This document shows positions 18,266 through 26,561 of a stretch of DNA of 64,000 bases, in pieces (the first letter of the stretch is position 1; each line of letters begins with the position of its first letter). The notes beneath the pieces were generated by a model. It saw only the letters and a list, made by a program, of their open reading frames with translations. It searched no databases and was not told the origin of the DNA. The translations under genes and the position numbers were made by a program. The stretch comes from Mesorhizobium qingshengii (GTDB taxonomy: Bacteria; Pseudomonadota; Alphaproteobacteria; Rhizobiales; Rhizobiaceae), in assembly GCF_900103325.1 (NCBI RefSeq), contig NZ_FMXM01000018.1:62001-126000 (forward strand), in the 5' to 3' direction.

Positions 18266-18622
18266 TCAGGCCGTCAGCGGCGGCGCACGCGGGTTCGACG
18301 GCGAGCGCTCACGCGCGAAGTCCAGATGCGTCGTCGCCGGGAAAACAAAAGCGACCGTTTCAAAGGAAAGGCCGCCCAGCGCAAGGCCGGTGTCGGGCGG
18401 CGGCCCGAAGGCCGTCGAAACCATGCTGCAGCCAAGCACGCAGCATGCCGGCATATGGGATGGTTGCGGATTGCCGCCCGGAAGCTGGGCCGCGCCCTCA
18501 TGGGTACAGATGACGTTGCCGAAAGCGTCGAGCTGCGCTGCATTCGGCCCGGCACCGAAGGCGAACGCGCCGAGCGTCGACTGGAGCAACAGCAGATAGG
18601 CCGCGACAAGCGCGACCGGCAT
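18266..18622 (-). CDS. DUF2946-like small membrane protein of the copper operon
   Basis: About 118 residues from the ATG at 18622. The frame continues to a TTG at 18670. One hydrophobic N-terminal segment (MPVALVAAYLLLLQSTLGAF) acts as signal or anchor. A later PACCVLGCSM cysteine motif is characteristic of DUF2946, a family repeatedly found beside copper and TonB genes. It is the first gene of the copper operon, 97 bp upstream of the PCu(A)C gene. The Cys motif suggests metal binding, which is inference. No copper-responsive regulator is encoded next to it. Confidence 0.7.
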   Translation of the reverse strand: MPVALVAAYLLLLQSTLGAFAFGAGPNAAQLDAFGNVICTHEGAAQLPGGNPQPSHMPACCVLGCSMVSTAFGPPPDTGLALGGLSFETVAFVFPATTHLDFARERSPSNPRAPPLTA

Positions 18623-18739
18623 GCTCCACCGTCTTCTCGATACGCTCAAAGCCCTGCCTCTTCGCAGCAATGCTACAAACCTAGCACGCGGCTGGCGGGT
18701 GGAAAATCGGCAATTCGATGCTGCGGCAACGCGGCACGA

Positions 18740-19642
18740 TCAGGATTTTTGTAGTGGCCGACTTTCAGGGATCGAGGTCAGCAGGGTGTGACGCGCCGAC
18801 TTCAGGTGCTTGCGGCAGGCTGCGTCGACCTTGCCGAGGTCGCGCGACTTGAGCGCCTCGATGTAGGCAAGATGCTCACCGACAGCCACTTCGTTGCGCT
18901 CACGCTCCTGCGCCTTGTTCCACTGGTAGTGATAGTGGAAGATCATGGCGATGACGTCATAGAAATCGACGATGAAGCGGTTGCGCGATGCGCGATGGAT
19001 GAGCCGGTGAAAGCGCTCGTCCAGCTCCGAGAATTCGTTGAAGCGGGTGGCGATCTCGCGCGCGAGCAGGCGATGCTCATCTTCCAGACGGTCGAGATCG
19101 ACCCATACCGTACTGTCCTGCGGCAAGGCGGCGAAGGCGGCCGCCGAGCGCAGTTCGAACATCTCGCGGATTTCGGTCAGCTCCAGCGCGAAGGCCCGGG
19201 TGAAGCCCTTCAGCACCCAATGGCTGTTGCGGCGCTTCTCGATCAGGCCGAAGCGGGAGAAGCGGATCAGGAATTCCCGCACGCTGGTGGTGCCGACCCC
19301 GATCTCGCGCGCCAGTTCGAGCTCGTTGATCTGCATGCCGGCTTCGGCGCCACCGGCGAGCAGCCTTCGCATGAACGACCGCTCGATGATCTCCGCCAGC
19401 GTGTCGGTCTCTTCCTCCGGGAAGAAATCATCTGGACGCGGTTCGCGCAGCACCGTCTTGGCACGCTTGTTCCAGGTGATAAGCCCGGTCTCTTCCATGC
19501 GTGCCAGGATGCTGCGGACGGTCGTACGGCTGACGCCAAGCAAGGTACCCAGCTCCGGCTCCGACGGGAGGCTGCGCGTTTCGTCGAGCAGCCTGAGGCA
19601 GCGGTTGTAGGCATCCTTGTAGACGTTGTTGCTCTTCGACAT
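18740..19642 (-). CDS. GntR-family regulator with two winged helices and an FCD domain
   Basis: 300 residues from the ATG at 19642; an open extension upstream to 19789 runs through a repeat and is not coding. Residues ~10-65 form a first GntR-type winged helix (LPSEPELGTLLGVSRTTVRS, GLITW). Residues ~83-145 form a second (INELELAREIGVGTTSVREF, GLIEKR), and residues ~150-290 are an FCD effector domain with metal-ligand candidates in LDERFH, GEHLAYI and RKHLKSARH. FadR-subfamily regulators normally have one winged helix, so this tandem arrangement is unusual. It is divergent from a UxaA-type dehydratase gene and probably controls the sugar-acid operon there. Confidence 0.85.
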   Translation of the reverse strand: MSKSNNVYKDAYNRCLRLLDETRSLPSEPELGTLLGVSRTTVRSILARMEETGLITWNKRAKTVLREPRPDDFFPEEETDTLAEIIERSFMRRLLAGGAEAGMQINELELAREIGVGTTSVREFLIRFSRFGLIEKRRNSHWVLKGFTRAFALELTEIREMFELRSAAAFAALPQDSTVWVDLDRLEDEHRLLAREIATRFNEFSELDERFHRLIHRASRNRFIVDFYDVIAMIFHYHYQWNKAQERERNEVAVGEHLAYIEALKSRDLGKVDAACRKHLKSARHTLLTSIPESRPLQKS

Positions 19643-19704
19643 CCCTGACCCGTTGCACGCCGGCGCTTGCGGTGGCCGGCTTGAAGCGCAATATGACGTT
19701 CCTA

Positions 19705-19748
19705 GCGCATGGCCCCGAAAAGCGGAATCGCTTTTCGGCAATCCATGG
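19705..19748. repeat. Palindromic intergenic repeat (CCGAAAA...TTTTCGG family)
   Basis: CCGAAAAGCG (19715-19724) pairs with CGCTTTTCGG (19729-19738). The flanks GCGCATGGCC and AATCCATG resemble the ends of the elements at 32714, 35877 and 37049. It is a dispersed rhizobial-type element rather than part of the regulator gene. Confidence 0.7.
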
Positions 19749-19802
19749 TCTGGCTCAGTGCTTGAAGCATCCCCCTCACCCAGAGCCATGCGGAGCTGCA
19801 GC

Positions 19803-19841
19803 GAAAAAACAATTGACGCAAAATTGTTTTTTCACGATAAA
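19803..19841 (+). promoter_or_regulatory. Promoter with palindromic operator for the uxaA-like operon
   Basis: GAAAAAACAATT (19803-19814) and AATTGTTTTTTC (19822-19833) are perfect 12-bp inverted repeats around a 7-base centre. A TTGACG hexamer (19813-19818) lies inside the palindrome, and GATAAA (19836-19841) follows at 17 bp, giving a plausible -35/-10 pair. The palindrome covers the -35 element, so it fits a repressor site for the divergent GntR regulator. About 70 bp downstream is the GTG start. Confidence 0.55.
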
Positions 19842-19909
19842 AGACATTATCTCTTAACAGGCGCGTGTCAATCCGTCCGCGCATCCCAGGATCACCCAGG
19901 AAACCGCCC

Positions 19910-21415
19910 GTGAACGCCTCGAACAGCATTCTTCTCTCCGCCGCCGACAATGTCGCCGTCGCCAACGGCCGCATCGATATCGGCACCACGCTGCCGGGCG
20001 GCGCGCTTGCCACCGCCGTCATCGAACCCGGCCACAAGGTGGCGATCAAGCCCATTCCCGCCGGCTCGGCCGTGGTCAAATACGCCCAGGCGATCGGCCG
20101 CGCCACGCAGGACATCGCGCCCGGCGAGCATGTCCATTCGCACAATCTGGTTTTCGAAGCCGGTCGTTTGCCGGTGGTGCCGCCGAGCGAGGCGGAGCAC
20201 GCAACGGAGGCGGACCGCGCCCGCACCTTCATGGGTTATCGCCGCGCCGACGGTCGCGCCGGCACGCGCAACTTCATCGGCATCATCGCCAGCGTCAATT
20301 GCTCGGCCACCGTCTGCCGTAGCATCGCCGATCAGGCCAACCGCACGCTGCTGCCGAAATATCCCGGCATCGACGGCTTTGTTCCCATCGTCCACGGCCA
20401 GGGCTGCGGCATGAGCGCCACCGGCGACGGCATGATGGTGCTGCACCGCACGCTCGCCGGCTATGCCCGCCACCCCAATTTCGGCGGCGTGCTGATGGTC
20501 GGGCTCGGCTGCGAGGTCAATCAGTTGACCCTTTACGGCCAGAAGGGCGCCGCCGCCGGCAAACGCCATTTCAACATCCAGGACGCCGGCGGTTCGCGCA
20601 AATCGGTCGAAAAGGCGATGGGCGTGCTGGCCGAGATCGCCGAGGAAGTCGGCCAGTTGAAGCGTGAGCCGATCCCGGTCAGCGAGATCGTAGTCGGCCT
20701 GCAATGCGGCGGCTCCGACGGCATGTCGGGCATTACGGCCAATCCGGCGCTGGGTGCGGCTGTCGATATCCTGGCCGGCGTCGGCGGCATCGGCATCCTC
20801 TCCGAGACCACGGAAATCTACGGCGCCGAACATCTGCTCGCCTACCGCGCGGCAACCCCGGAGGTCGCGCAGAAGCTCGACGGGTTCGTGAAATGGTGGG
20901 AGGATCACGTCGCCAAGCACGGCGCCTCGATCGACAACAACCCCTCGCCCGGCAACAAGCGGGGCGGCCTGACCACCATCCTGGAAAAGTCGCTCGGCGC
21001 GGTCGCCAAGGGCGGCCAGACGCCGCTCAACGGCGTGTTCGGCTATGCCGAAAAGGTCACCGGGCACGGCCTGGTGTTCATGGACACGCCCGGCTACGAT
21101 CCTGTCTCGGCCACCGGCCAGGTGGCCGGCGGCGCCAACGTCATCGTCTTCACCACCGGCCGCGGCTCCTGCTTCGGCTGCCGGCCGACGCCGTCGATCA
21201 AGGTCGCCACCAATTCGACCATGTATCACCAGATGGAAGAGGACATGGACGTCAACTGCGGCGTCATCGCCTCCGGCGAAAAGACCATCGCCGGCATGGG
21301 CCGCGAGATCTTCGAACTGATCGTCGAGACGGCTTCCGGCCGCAAGACCAAGAGCGAGGACTTCGGCTACGGCGACAACGAGTTCGTGCCCTGGCATCTT
21401 GGCGCAACGCTCTAG
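19910..21415 (+). CDS. UxaA-family altronate/galactarate-type dehydratase
   Basis: 501 residues from a GTG at 19910 with AGGAAA upstream. Residues ~1-90 are the SAF (UxaA N-terminal) domain (ILLSAADNVAVANG, GHKVAIKPIPAG, PGEHVHSHN). Residues ~105 onward are the UxaA/GarD catalytic region, with GYRRADGRAGTRNFIGI, HGQGCGM, GLGCEVNQ, GLQCGGSDG and GSCFGC cysteines that bind the catalytic iron. The enzymes dehydrate D-altronate or related aldonates to 2-keto-3-deoxy acids. Only one UxaA-type protein is present and no uronate isomerase is nearby. A neighbouring aldose 1-dehydrogenase suggests a direct oxidation route, so the true substrate may be another aldonate. Confidence 0.88.
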   Translation: MNASNSILLSAADNVAVANGRIDIGTTLPGGALATAVIEPGHKVAIKPIPAGSAVVKYAQAIGRATQDIAPGEHVHSHNLVFEAGRLPVVPPSEAEHATEADRARTFMGYRRADGRAGTRNFIGIIASVNCSATVCRSIADQANRTLLPKYPGIDGFVPIVHGQGCGMSATGDGMMVLHRTLAGYARHPNFGGVLMVGLGCEVNQLTLYGQKGAAAGKRHFNIQDAGGSRKSVEKAMGVLAEIAEEVGQLKREPIPVSEIVVGLQCGGSDGMSGITANPALGAAVDILAGVGGIGILSETTEIYGAEHLLAYRAATPEVAQKLDGFVKWWEDHVAKHGASIDNNPSPGNKRGGLTTILEKSLGAVAKGGQTPLNGVFGYAEKVTGHGLVFMDTPGYDPVSATGQVAGGANVIVFTTGRGSCFGCRPTPSIKVATNSTMYHQMEEDMDVNCGVIASGEKTIAGMGREIFELIVETASGRKTKSEDFGYGDNEFVPWHLGATL

Positions 21416-21474
21416 ATTTCACCGACATCCGAAGACTGCCAGGCCGGACAACGGTCGGGAACGGGAGGTTGTGC

Positions 21475-22473
21475 ATGGAAAAACGCCGCATCGGTCAGAC
21501 TGCGCTCGAGGTCACCGAGGTCAGCTTTGGCGGCGCCGCGATCGGCGGCCTCTACCGCGCCTGTTCGCGCGAGGCGGCGATGGAGACGCTGCAAGGCGCC
21601 TGGGAAGCCGGCTTGCGCTACTTCGATACCGCGCCCTTCTACGGTTTCGGCCTGTCGGAACGACGCTTCGGCGACTTCCTGCGCTACAAGCCACGCGATT
21701 CCTATGTGTTGTCGACCAAGGTCGGCCGCCTGTTCCACCCGGTGCCGGACGACCAGGTTCCCGATCATTCCTATGTCGATCCGCTGCCCTTCGCGCTGGA
21801 CTACGACTACTCCTATGACGGCATCATGCGCTCGGTCGAGTTCAGCTACGCGCGGCTTGGCCTCAACAAGATCGACATCCTGTTCGTGCATGACATCGGC
21901 GCCTACACGCATGGCGTCGAGAAGAACAAACTGTACTTTCGCCAGCTGATGGATGGCGGTCTCAAGGCGCTGGAGGAACTGAAATCCTCTGGCGTCATTT
22001 CTGCCTATGGACTCGGCGTCAATGAAGTCCAAATCTGCCTCGACGTCATGCGCCGGGCGCCGCTCGACTGCATCCTGCTCGCCAGCCGCTATTCCTTGCT
22101 CGACCGCAGCGCGGAAGCGGAGCTGCTGCCGCTTTGCCGGGCGCAACAGACGTCACTGGTCATCGGCGGCGTGTTCAACTCCGGCATATTGGCGACCGGG
22201 CCGGTGCAGGGCGCGCATTTCGACTATCAGCCGGCCAGCCACGATGTGCTCGACCGCGTCGGAGCGATGGAAAGGATCGCCGCCGAAGGCGGCTACCCCC
22301 TCGCCGCTGCCGCGTTCCAGTTCCCACTGCATGAACCGGCGGTTGCCACCGTGCTGACCGGCACCGCCAAGTTGGCGAACCTGACGCGCAACCTCGAACT
22401 GCTCGATATCGAAGTGCCGGACACGGAATATGCCAGATACCGTCCCTATACCGTGGTGCAGGAGTTGGGATGA
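21475..22473 (+). CDS. Aldo/keto reductase, aldose 1-dehydrogenase type
   Basis: 332 residues from the ATG at 21475 with GGGAGG seven bases upstream. The frame is open far upstream, but that region is the dehydratase gene in another frame. The tetrad is Asp51, Tyr56, Lys82 and His139 (FDTAPFYG, STKVGR, FVHDIG). The pattern YGFGLSERRFGDFLR and LSTKVGRLFHP is typical of D-threo-aldose (L-fucose/D-arabinose) 1-dehydrogenases and pyridoxal dehydrogenases in the AKR superfamily. Oxidising an aldose to its lactone would feed the adjacent UxaA-type dehydratase, so the two probably act in one pathway. Confidence 0.85.
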   Translation: MEKRRIGQTALEVTEVSFGGAAIGGLYRACSREAAMETLQGAWEAGLRYFDTAPFYGFGLSERRFGDFLRYKPRDSYVLSTKVGRLFHPVPDDQVPDHSYVDPLPFALDYDYSYDGIMRSVEFSYARLGLNKIDILFVHDIGAYTHGVEKNKLYFRQLMDGGLKALEELKSSGVISAYGLGVNEVQICLDVMRRAPLDCILLASRYSLLDRSAEAELLPLCRAQQTSLVIGGVFNSGILATGPVQGAHFDYQPASHDVLDRVGAMERIAAEGGYPLAAAAFQFPLHEPAVATVLTGTAKLANLTRNLELLDIEVPDTEYARYRPYTVVQELG

Positions 22474-22571
22474 AGCTGGTGCCCGTTCGCCGCTGAAACG
22501 CCCATTCTGGCAGGTCCCGGCTTCACAAACTTGCGATCCCGGAAAAGAACGGACATTCCATGTTGACTATG

Positions 22572-22593
22572 GTATGGAATTAATATTCCATAC
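22572..22593. promoter_or_regulatory. Palindromic operator candidate upstream of the Rbs-type operon
   Basis: GTATGGAAT (22572-22580) and ATTCCATAC (22585-22593) are perfect 9-bp inverted repeats around TAAT. A TTGACT lies just 5' (22563-22568). It is in the 351-bp gap before the binding-protein gene and resembles operators of GntR-type hexuronate regulators. The divergent double-winged regulator at 18740-19642 is one candidate to bind it. Confidence 0.5.
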
Positions 22594-22696
22594 CTTTCAG
22601 GGAACGAAACGGGAGCGTTTGACCGCGGCAAGGGAGAAGCGGTGCGGTCGATGTGTCTCCGCCAGGCCTCGGGAGGACTGGCGCGAAACAACCGCT

Positions 22697-22750
22697 TGCA
22701 TCGACAGGATCGATGCACTATCAAAACACTGCAAATGTTTTTTATTGATA
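22697..22750. promoter_or_regulatory. Two further inverted repeats in the same leader
   Basis: TGCATCG (22697-22703) pairs with CGATGCA (22711-22717), and TATCAA (22719-22724) pairs with TTGATA (22745-22750) in an AT-rich stretch about 75-130 bp upstream of the binding-protein start. Either may be an operator half-site set or an mRNA leader hairpin. The rest of the gap 22474-22824 has no gene I can support. Confidence 0.35.
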
Positions 22751-22824
22751 AAGTTCTGTTTGGGCCGCGCCTATCCGGACGGAGCTACCGTAACGTTCAC
22801 CGGGCGACTTAGGGAGGAATCCTA

Positions 22825-23817
22825 ATGAAATTCGTGACCAGCATTCTCAACCGCCGCGCCGTGATGGCGCTGGCAGCAGCTTCGATGCTCGCCGGCGTCA
22901 TGCATTCGGCGCCGGTTTCGGCGGCGGACGTGACCATTCCGATCATCGTCAAGGACACCACGTCGTTCTACTGGCAGATCGTTCTGGCCGGCGCCCGCAA
23001 GGCCGGCAAGGATCTCGGCGTCAACGTGCCCGAGCTCGGCGCCCAGGCCGAAACCGATGTCAACGGCCAGGTGTCGATCCTCGAGAACGCCGTTGCTAGC
23101 AACCCGGCGGCCATCGTGATAGCCCCCACCGAATTCAAGGCGCTTGGCAAGCCGATCGATGAAGCCGCTGCCAAGGTCAAGGTTATCGGCATCGACTCCG
23201 GCGCCGACTCGAAGGCCTTCACCTCGTTCCTGACCACCGACAACGTGCAGGGCGGCCGCGTCGCCGCCGACGGCCTCGCAGCCGCCATCGGCGCCGCCAA
23301 CGGCGGCAAGATCGAGGGCGACGTCGCCCTGATCACCAACGCTCCTGGCGCCGGCTCGCTCGAACAGCGCAAGCAGGGCTTCACCGAACAGCTCAAGGCA
23401 AAATATCCGGGCCTGAAGCTGGTCGCCGACAAATATGCCGACGGCCAGGCCACCACCGGCCTCAACATCGCCACCGACCTGATCACCGCCAACCCGAACC
23501 TCAAGGGCATCTTCGCCTCCAACCTGATCATGGCGCAGGGCGTCGGTCAGGCTGTCGCCGAAAACAACCTCGGCGGCAAGCTGGCGCTGGTCGGTTTTGA
23601 CAGCGACGAGAAGCTGATCAAGTTCCTCAACGACGGCGTCATTTCCGCCCTCGTCGTCCAGGATCCCTACCGGATGGGCTATGACGGCATCAAGACCGCG
23701 CTCGCCGCCTCGAAGGGCGAGAAGGTCGAGGCCAATGTCGATACCGGAGCCAATCTGGTGACCAAGGACAACATGAAGGACCCCAAGATCGACGCGCTGC
23801 TCAACCCGAAGCTCTGA
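22825..23817 (+). CDS. Sugar ABC transporter binding protein, RbsB/Peripla_BP_4 type
   Basis: 330 residues with GGGAGGAATCCT upstream and a signal peptide ending PVSAA. The mature start VTIPIIVKDTTSFYWQIVLAGARKAG, followed by ILENAVASNPAAIVIAP, VIGIDSG and ASNLIMAQGVGQAV, is the two-lobed ribose/galactose-type fold. Asp in GIDSG, Arg in EQRKQGF and Asp in GFDSDE are the expected sugar contacts. It is the first gene of an ABC uptake operon (binding protein, double ATPase, permease, dehydrogenase). The transported ligand is probably a pentose, hexose or sugar acid linked to the upstream dehydratase. Confidence 0.9.
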   Translation: MKFVTSILNRRAVMALAAASMLAGVMHSAPVSAADVTIPIIVKDTTSFYWQIVLAGARKAGKDLGVNVPELGAQAETDVNGQVSILENAVASNPAAIVIAPTEFKALGKPIDEAAAKVKVIGIDSGADSKAFTSFLTTDNVQGGRVAADGLAAAIGAANGGKIEGDVALITNAPGAGSLEQRKQGFTEQLKAKYPGLKLVADKYADGQATTGLNIATDLITANPNLKGIFASNLIMAQGVGQAVAENNLGGKLALVGFDSDEKLIKFLNDGVISALVVQDPYRMGYDGIKTALAASKGEKVEANVDTGANLVTKDNMKDPKIDALLNPKL

Positions 23818-23834
23818 GCATCGCATCCGCAATG

Positions 23835-23860
23835 GTTTCCGGGGCCCAGGCCCCGGAAAC
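23835..23860 (+). promoter_or_regulatory. Strong stem-loop after the binding-protein gene
   Basis: GTTTCCGGGGCC (23835-23846) and GGCCCCGGAAAC (23849-23860) are perfect 12-bp inverted repeats with a 2-base centre, starting 17 bp after the binding-protein stop. The following bases are not U-rich. It probably stabilises the upstream message or attenuates read-through into the ATPase gene. Confidence 0.72.
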
Positions 23861-23974
23861 ATCCACCGCCGGCACAAGCGGCTTGGAAATCCGCAAGCTT
23901 AGGCTAGGCTGTTTTTCGGGGCATATCATTGCCTTGCCGCATGCCAACCGTGAGGCCAGTCTGGGAGGATTGTC

Positions 23975-25528
23975 ATGACGTCGACGGCGCAGGAACTGCA
24001 TCCGGCACCGGTGCTGGCACCAGGGCGAACCATCCTCGAATTGCGGGGGCTGGAGAAGCGCTATCCCGGCACTCACGCGCTGAAGCCGGTCAACCTCGCC
24101 TTCAAGTCCGGCGAGATCCACGCCATCGTCGGCGAGAATGGCGCTGGCAAATCGACCCTCATCAAGCTTTTGACCGGCGTCATGCCGCGCACTTCCGGAG
24201 AGGTCATCTGGGAAGGCCAGCCGGCAGCCCTGGCGACGCCGCATGAGGCGATGGCGCTCGGCATCAATGCCGTGCATCAGGAAGTGGTGCTCTGCCGCCA
24301 CCTGACGGTCGCCGCCAACATGTTCCTCGGCGAGGAGAATTCCCGCTTCGGCATCCTGCAACAACGGGCCATGGTCAAGGACGCGCAGAAGATCATCGAC
24401 GATCTCGGCTTCGACCTGCCGGCGCATGTCACGCTGGGCGACCTCACCATCGGCCAGCAGCAGCTCATCGCGGCGGCCCGCGCCACCGTGCGCGGAACCA
24501 AGTTCCTGATCTTCGACGAACCCACAGCCTACCTGACCCGCAAGGAGGCCGACCAGTTGTTCACCCTGATCCGCCGGCTCAAGGGCGAAGGCGTGACGAT
24601 CATCTATATCAGCCATCGCATGGAAGAGGTGTTCGAGCTCGCCGACCGCGTTTCCGTGCTGCGCGACGGCACCCTCGTCGGCACCCGCAACATCGCCGAG
24701 ACCAACGATGCCGAGTTGGTCAAGATGATGATCAACCGCTCGATCGAGCAGGTCTACCACAAGGAGCATTTCACGCCCGGTGCCCCGATCCTCGAGGCGA
24801 GGAACCTGTCCGGCAAGGGCTTCGAGGATGTGTCGATGACGGTTCGCGCCGGCGAGATCGTCGGGCTCTACGGTCTGATCGGCGCCGGGCGCAGCGAGTT
24901 CGTCACCACGCTTTACGGCCGCCACCGCAAATCAGCGGGCCAGATTCTCTGGGAAGGCAAGGAGGTCCAGATCAATTCCGAGCATGATGCGATCAAGCTC
25001 GGCATGGCGCTGGCGCCGGAAAGCCGCCGCGACCAGGGCCTCTGTCTCAACCTGTCGGTCGGCCTCAATCTCAACTTGCCGATCTACAAGCGCATTTCGA
25101 ACAATCTGCTGATTTCGAGCGCGCAGGAAAAGACCCAAGCCGACCGCCAGATCGCCGATCTCCGCATCAAGACGCCGACGCGCGGTGCGTTGGCCTCCAG
25201 CCTGTCGGGTGGCAACCAGCAGAAAATTGTCATCGGCAAATGGCTGGCCCACGGCGCCAAGCTGTTCATCTTCGACGAGCCGACGGTCGGCGTCGATGTC
25301 GGTACCAAGGCCGAGATCTACCGCCTGTTCGGCGCACTGTTGTCGAAAGGCGCCGGCATCATCCTGATCTCGTCCTATCTGCCGGAAGTCTACGAGCTCG
25401 CCGACACGCTGCACGTTTTCCGGCGCGGCAAACTGGTGGCGACGCACGGTTTTCGCGCCGCCAGCCACGAGGACATTCTCACGCAGGCGCTCGCCGAGAA
25501 ACAAGAAAAGCTGGGAGGACAGATATGA
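23975..25528 (+). CDS. Sugar ABC transporter ATPase with two nucleotide-binding domains (RbsA type)
   Basis: 517 residues. Domain 1 has Walker A GENGAGKST and Walker B FLIFDEPTAYL with the signature written IGQQQL. Domain 2 has the degenerate Walker A GLIGAGRSEF usual for RbsA/MglA proteins, the signature LSGGNQQK and Walker B LFIFDEPTVGVD. It powers the single permease that follows. Its stop overlaps the permease start by ATGA. GGGAGG precedes the ATG at 23975. Confidence 0.92.
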   Translation: MTSTAQELHPAPVLAPGRTILELRGLEKRYPGTHALKPVNLAFKSGEIHAIVGENGAGKSTLIKLLTGVMPRTSGEVIWEGQPAALATPHEAMALGINAVHQEVVLCRHLTVAANMFLGEENSRFGILQQRAMVKDAQKIIDDLGFDLPAHVTLGDLTIGQQQLIAAARATVRGTKFLIFDEPTAYLTRKEADQLFTLIRRLKGEGVTIIYISHRMEEVFELADRVSVLRDGTLVGTRNIAETNDAELVKMMINRSIEQVYHKEHFTPGAPILEARNLSGKGFEDVSMTVRAGEIVGLYGLIGAGRSEFVTTLYGRHRKSAGQILWEGKEVQINSEHDAIKLGMALAPESRRDQGLCLNLSVGLNLNLPIYKRISNNLLISSAQEKTQADRQIADLRIKTPTRGALASSLSGGNQQKIVIGKWLAHGAKLFIFDEPTVGVDVGTKAEIYRLFGALLSKGAGIILISSYLPEVYELADTLHVFRRGKLVATHGFRAASHEDILTQALAEKQEKLGGQI

Positions 25529-26490
25529 GCACCGAGGCGATCGCTGTCGAAAAACCGAAGCGCAACTACAACGTCCTGTTTGGGCTGACGCTCTTGGCGC
25601 TCCTGGTTCTGCTGTGGATCGTGCTTTCCGTGGCGACGCCAAGCTTCGCCTCGGGCAACAACCTGGCCAATCTTTTGCGGCAGGGCTCGATGATCGCCAT
25701 CATGGCGGTTGGCCAGACCTTCGTCATCATCACCGGTGGCATCGACCTGTCCGTCGGCGCCGTGGTCGGTTTCGCCACCGTCGTCGTCGCCATGATGATC
25801 AATGCCGGTTTCCCCATCTGGCTCGCCATTCTGGTGACGCTGCTGGTCGGCGTTGCCATCGGCATGTTTCACGGCTTCGGCATCGTCAAGATGGGCCTGC
25901 CGCCCTTCATCATCACGCTGGCGACATTGACCTCGCTGCGCGGCATTGGCTTGCTGATGACCAATGGCAACTCGATCAACATCAACAGCGACACCTTCAC
26001 CGCGTTCTCGCGCAACTCCTTCATCGGCATCCCCAATCTGTTCTGGATGGTCATCCTGGTCGGCATTCCGGCCTATGTTTTCCTTCACCACAGCCGCTGG
26101 GGCCGGTATCTGTTCTCGGTCGGATCCAACGCCGAGGCCTCGCGCCTTTCCGGCGTCAACGTCCAGCGCACCATCTACATGGCCTACACGTTGTCGGGCC
26201 TCTGCGCGGCCTTCGTCGGCGTGCTGCTTGCCGCCCGCATCGGCATCGGCAATCCGACCCAGGCCGAAGGCTGGGAACTGCAGGCCATCGCCTCGTCGGT
26301 GATCGGCGGCACCTCGCTGTTCGGCGCCGTCGGCTCCGTCCATGGCCCGTTGCTCGGCGCCTTCATCCTCGCCACCATCAACAACGGCGCCAATCTGCTC
26401 AACGTCAATTCGTTCTGGCAGCGCATCATCACCGGCGCGCTGATCATCATCATCGTCTACTTCGACGGGCTGCGCCGCCGCGGCAAGTAG
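25525..26490 (+). CDS. Sugar ABC transporter permease, RbsC type
   Basis: 321 residues from the ATG at 25525, which overlaps the ATPase stop. The frame is open upstream inside the ATPase gene, a shadow. About nine or ten membrane segments, with the family signature ITGGIDLSVGAVVGF and the later GGTSLFGAVGSVHGPLLGAF, identify the BPD_transp_2 (RbsC/MglC) family, which works as a homodimer. The end YFDGLRRRGK is typical. Confidence 0.92.
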   Translation: MSTEAIAVEKPKRNYNVLFGLTLLALLVLLWIVLSVATPSFASGNNLANLLRQGSMIAIMAVGQTFVIITGGIDLSVGAVVGFATVVVAMMINAGFPIWLAILVTLLVGVAIGMFHGFGIVKMGLPPFIITLATLTSLRGIGLLMTNGNSININSDTFTAFSRNSFIGIPNLFWMVILVGIPAYVFLHHSRWGRYLFSVGSNAEASRLSGVNVQRTIYMAYTLSGLCAAFVGVLLAARIGIGNPTQAEGWELQAIASSVIGGTSLFGAVGSVHGPLLGAFILATINNGANLLNVNSFWQRIITGALIIIIVYFDGLRRRGK

Positions 26491-26561
26491 ACCGCCCTCA
26501 ATCAATCGTCGGCCCGACGTGACTGCCGGGCCGGCGATTTCATGACAGACTGGATTGAAGC

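Noticed and set aside
19892..21397. 501-codon minus-strand open frame opposite the UxaA-type gene
   Set aside because: Composition is typical of a codon-position artefact, and the plus-strand protein has clear family motifs.
22430..22825. 131-codon plus-strand frame after the aldo/keto reductase
   Set aside because: It begins inside the reductase gene and runs over three palindromes; no family resemblance and irregular composition.
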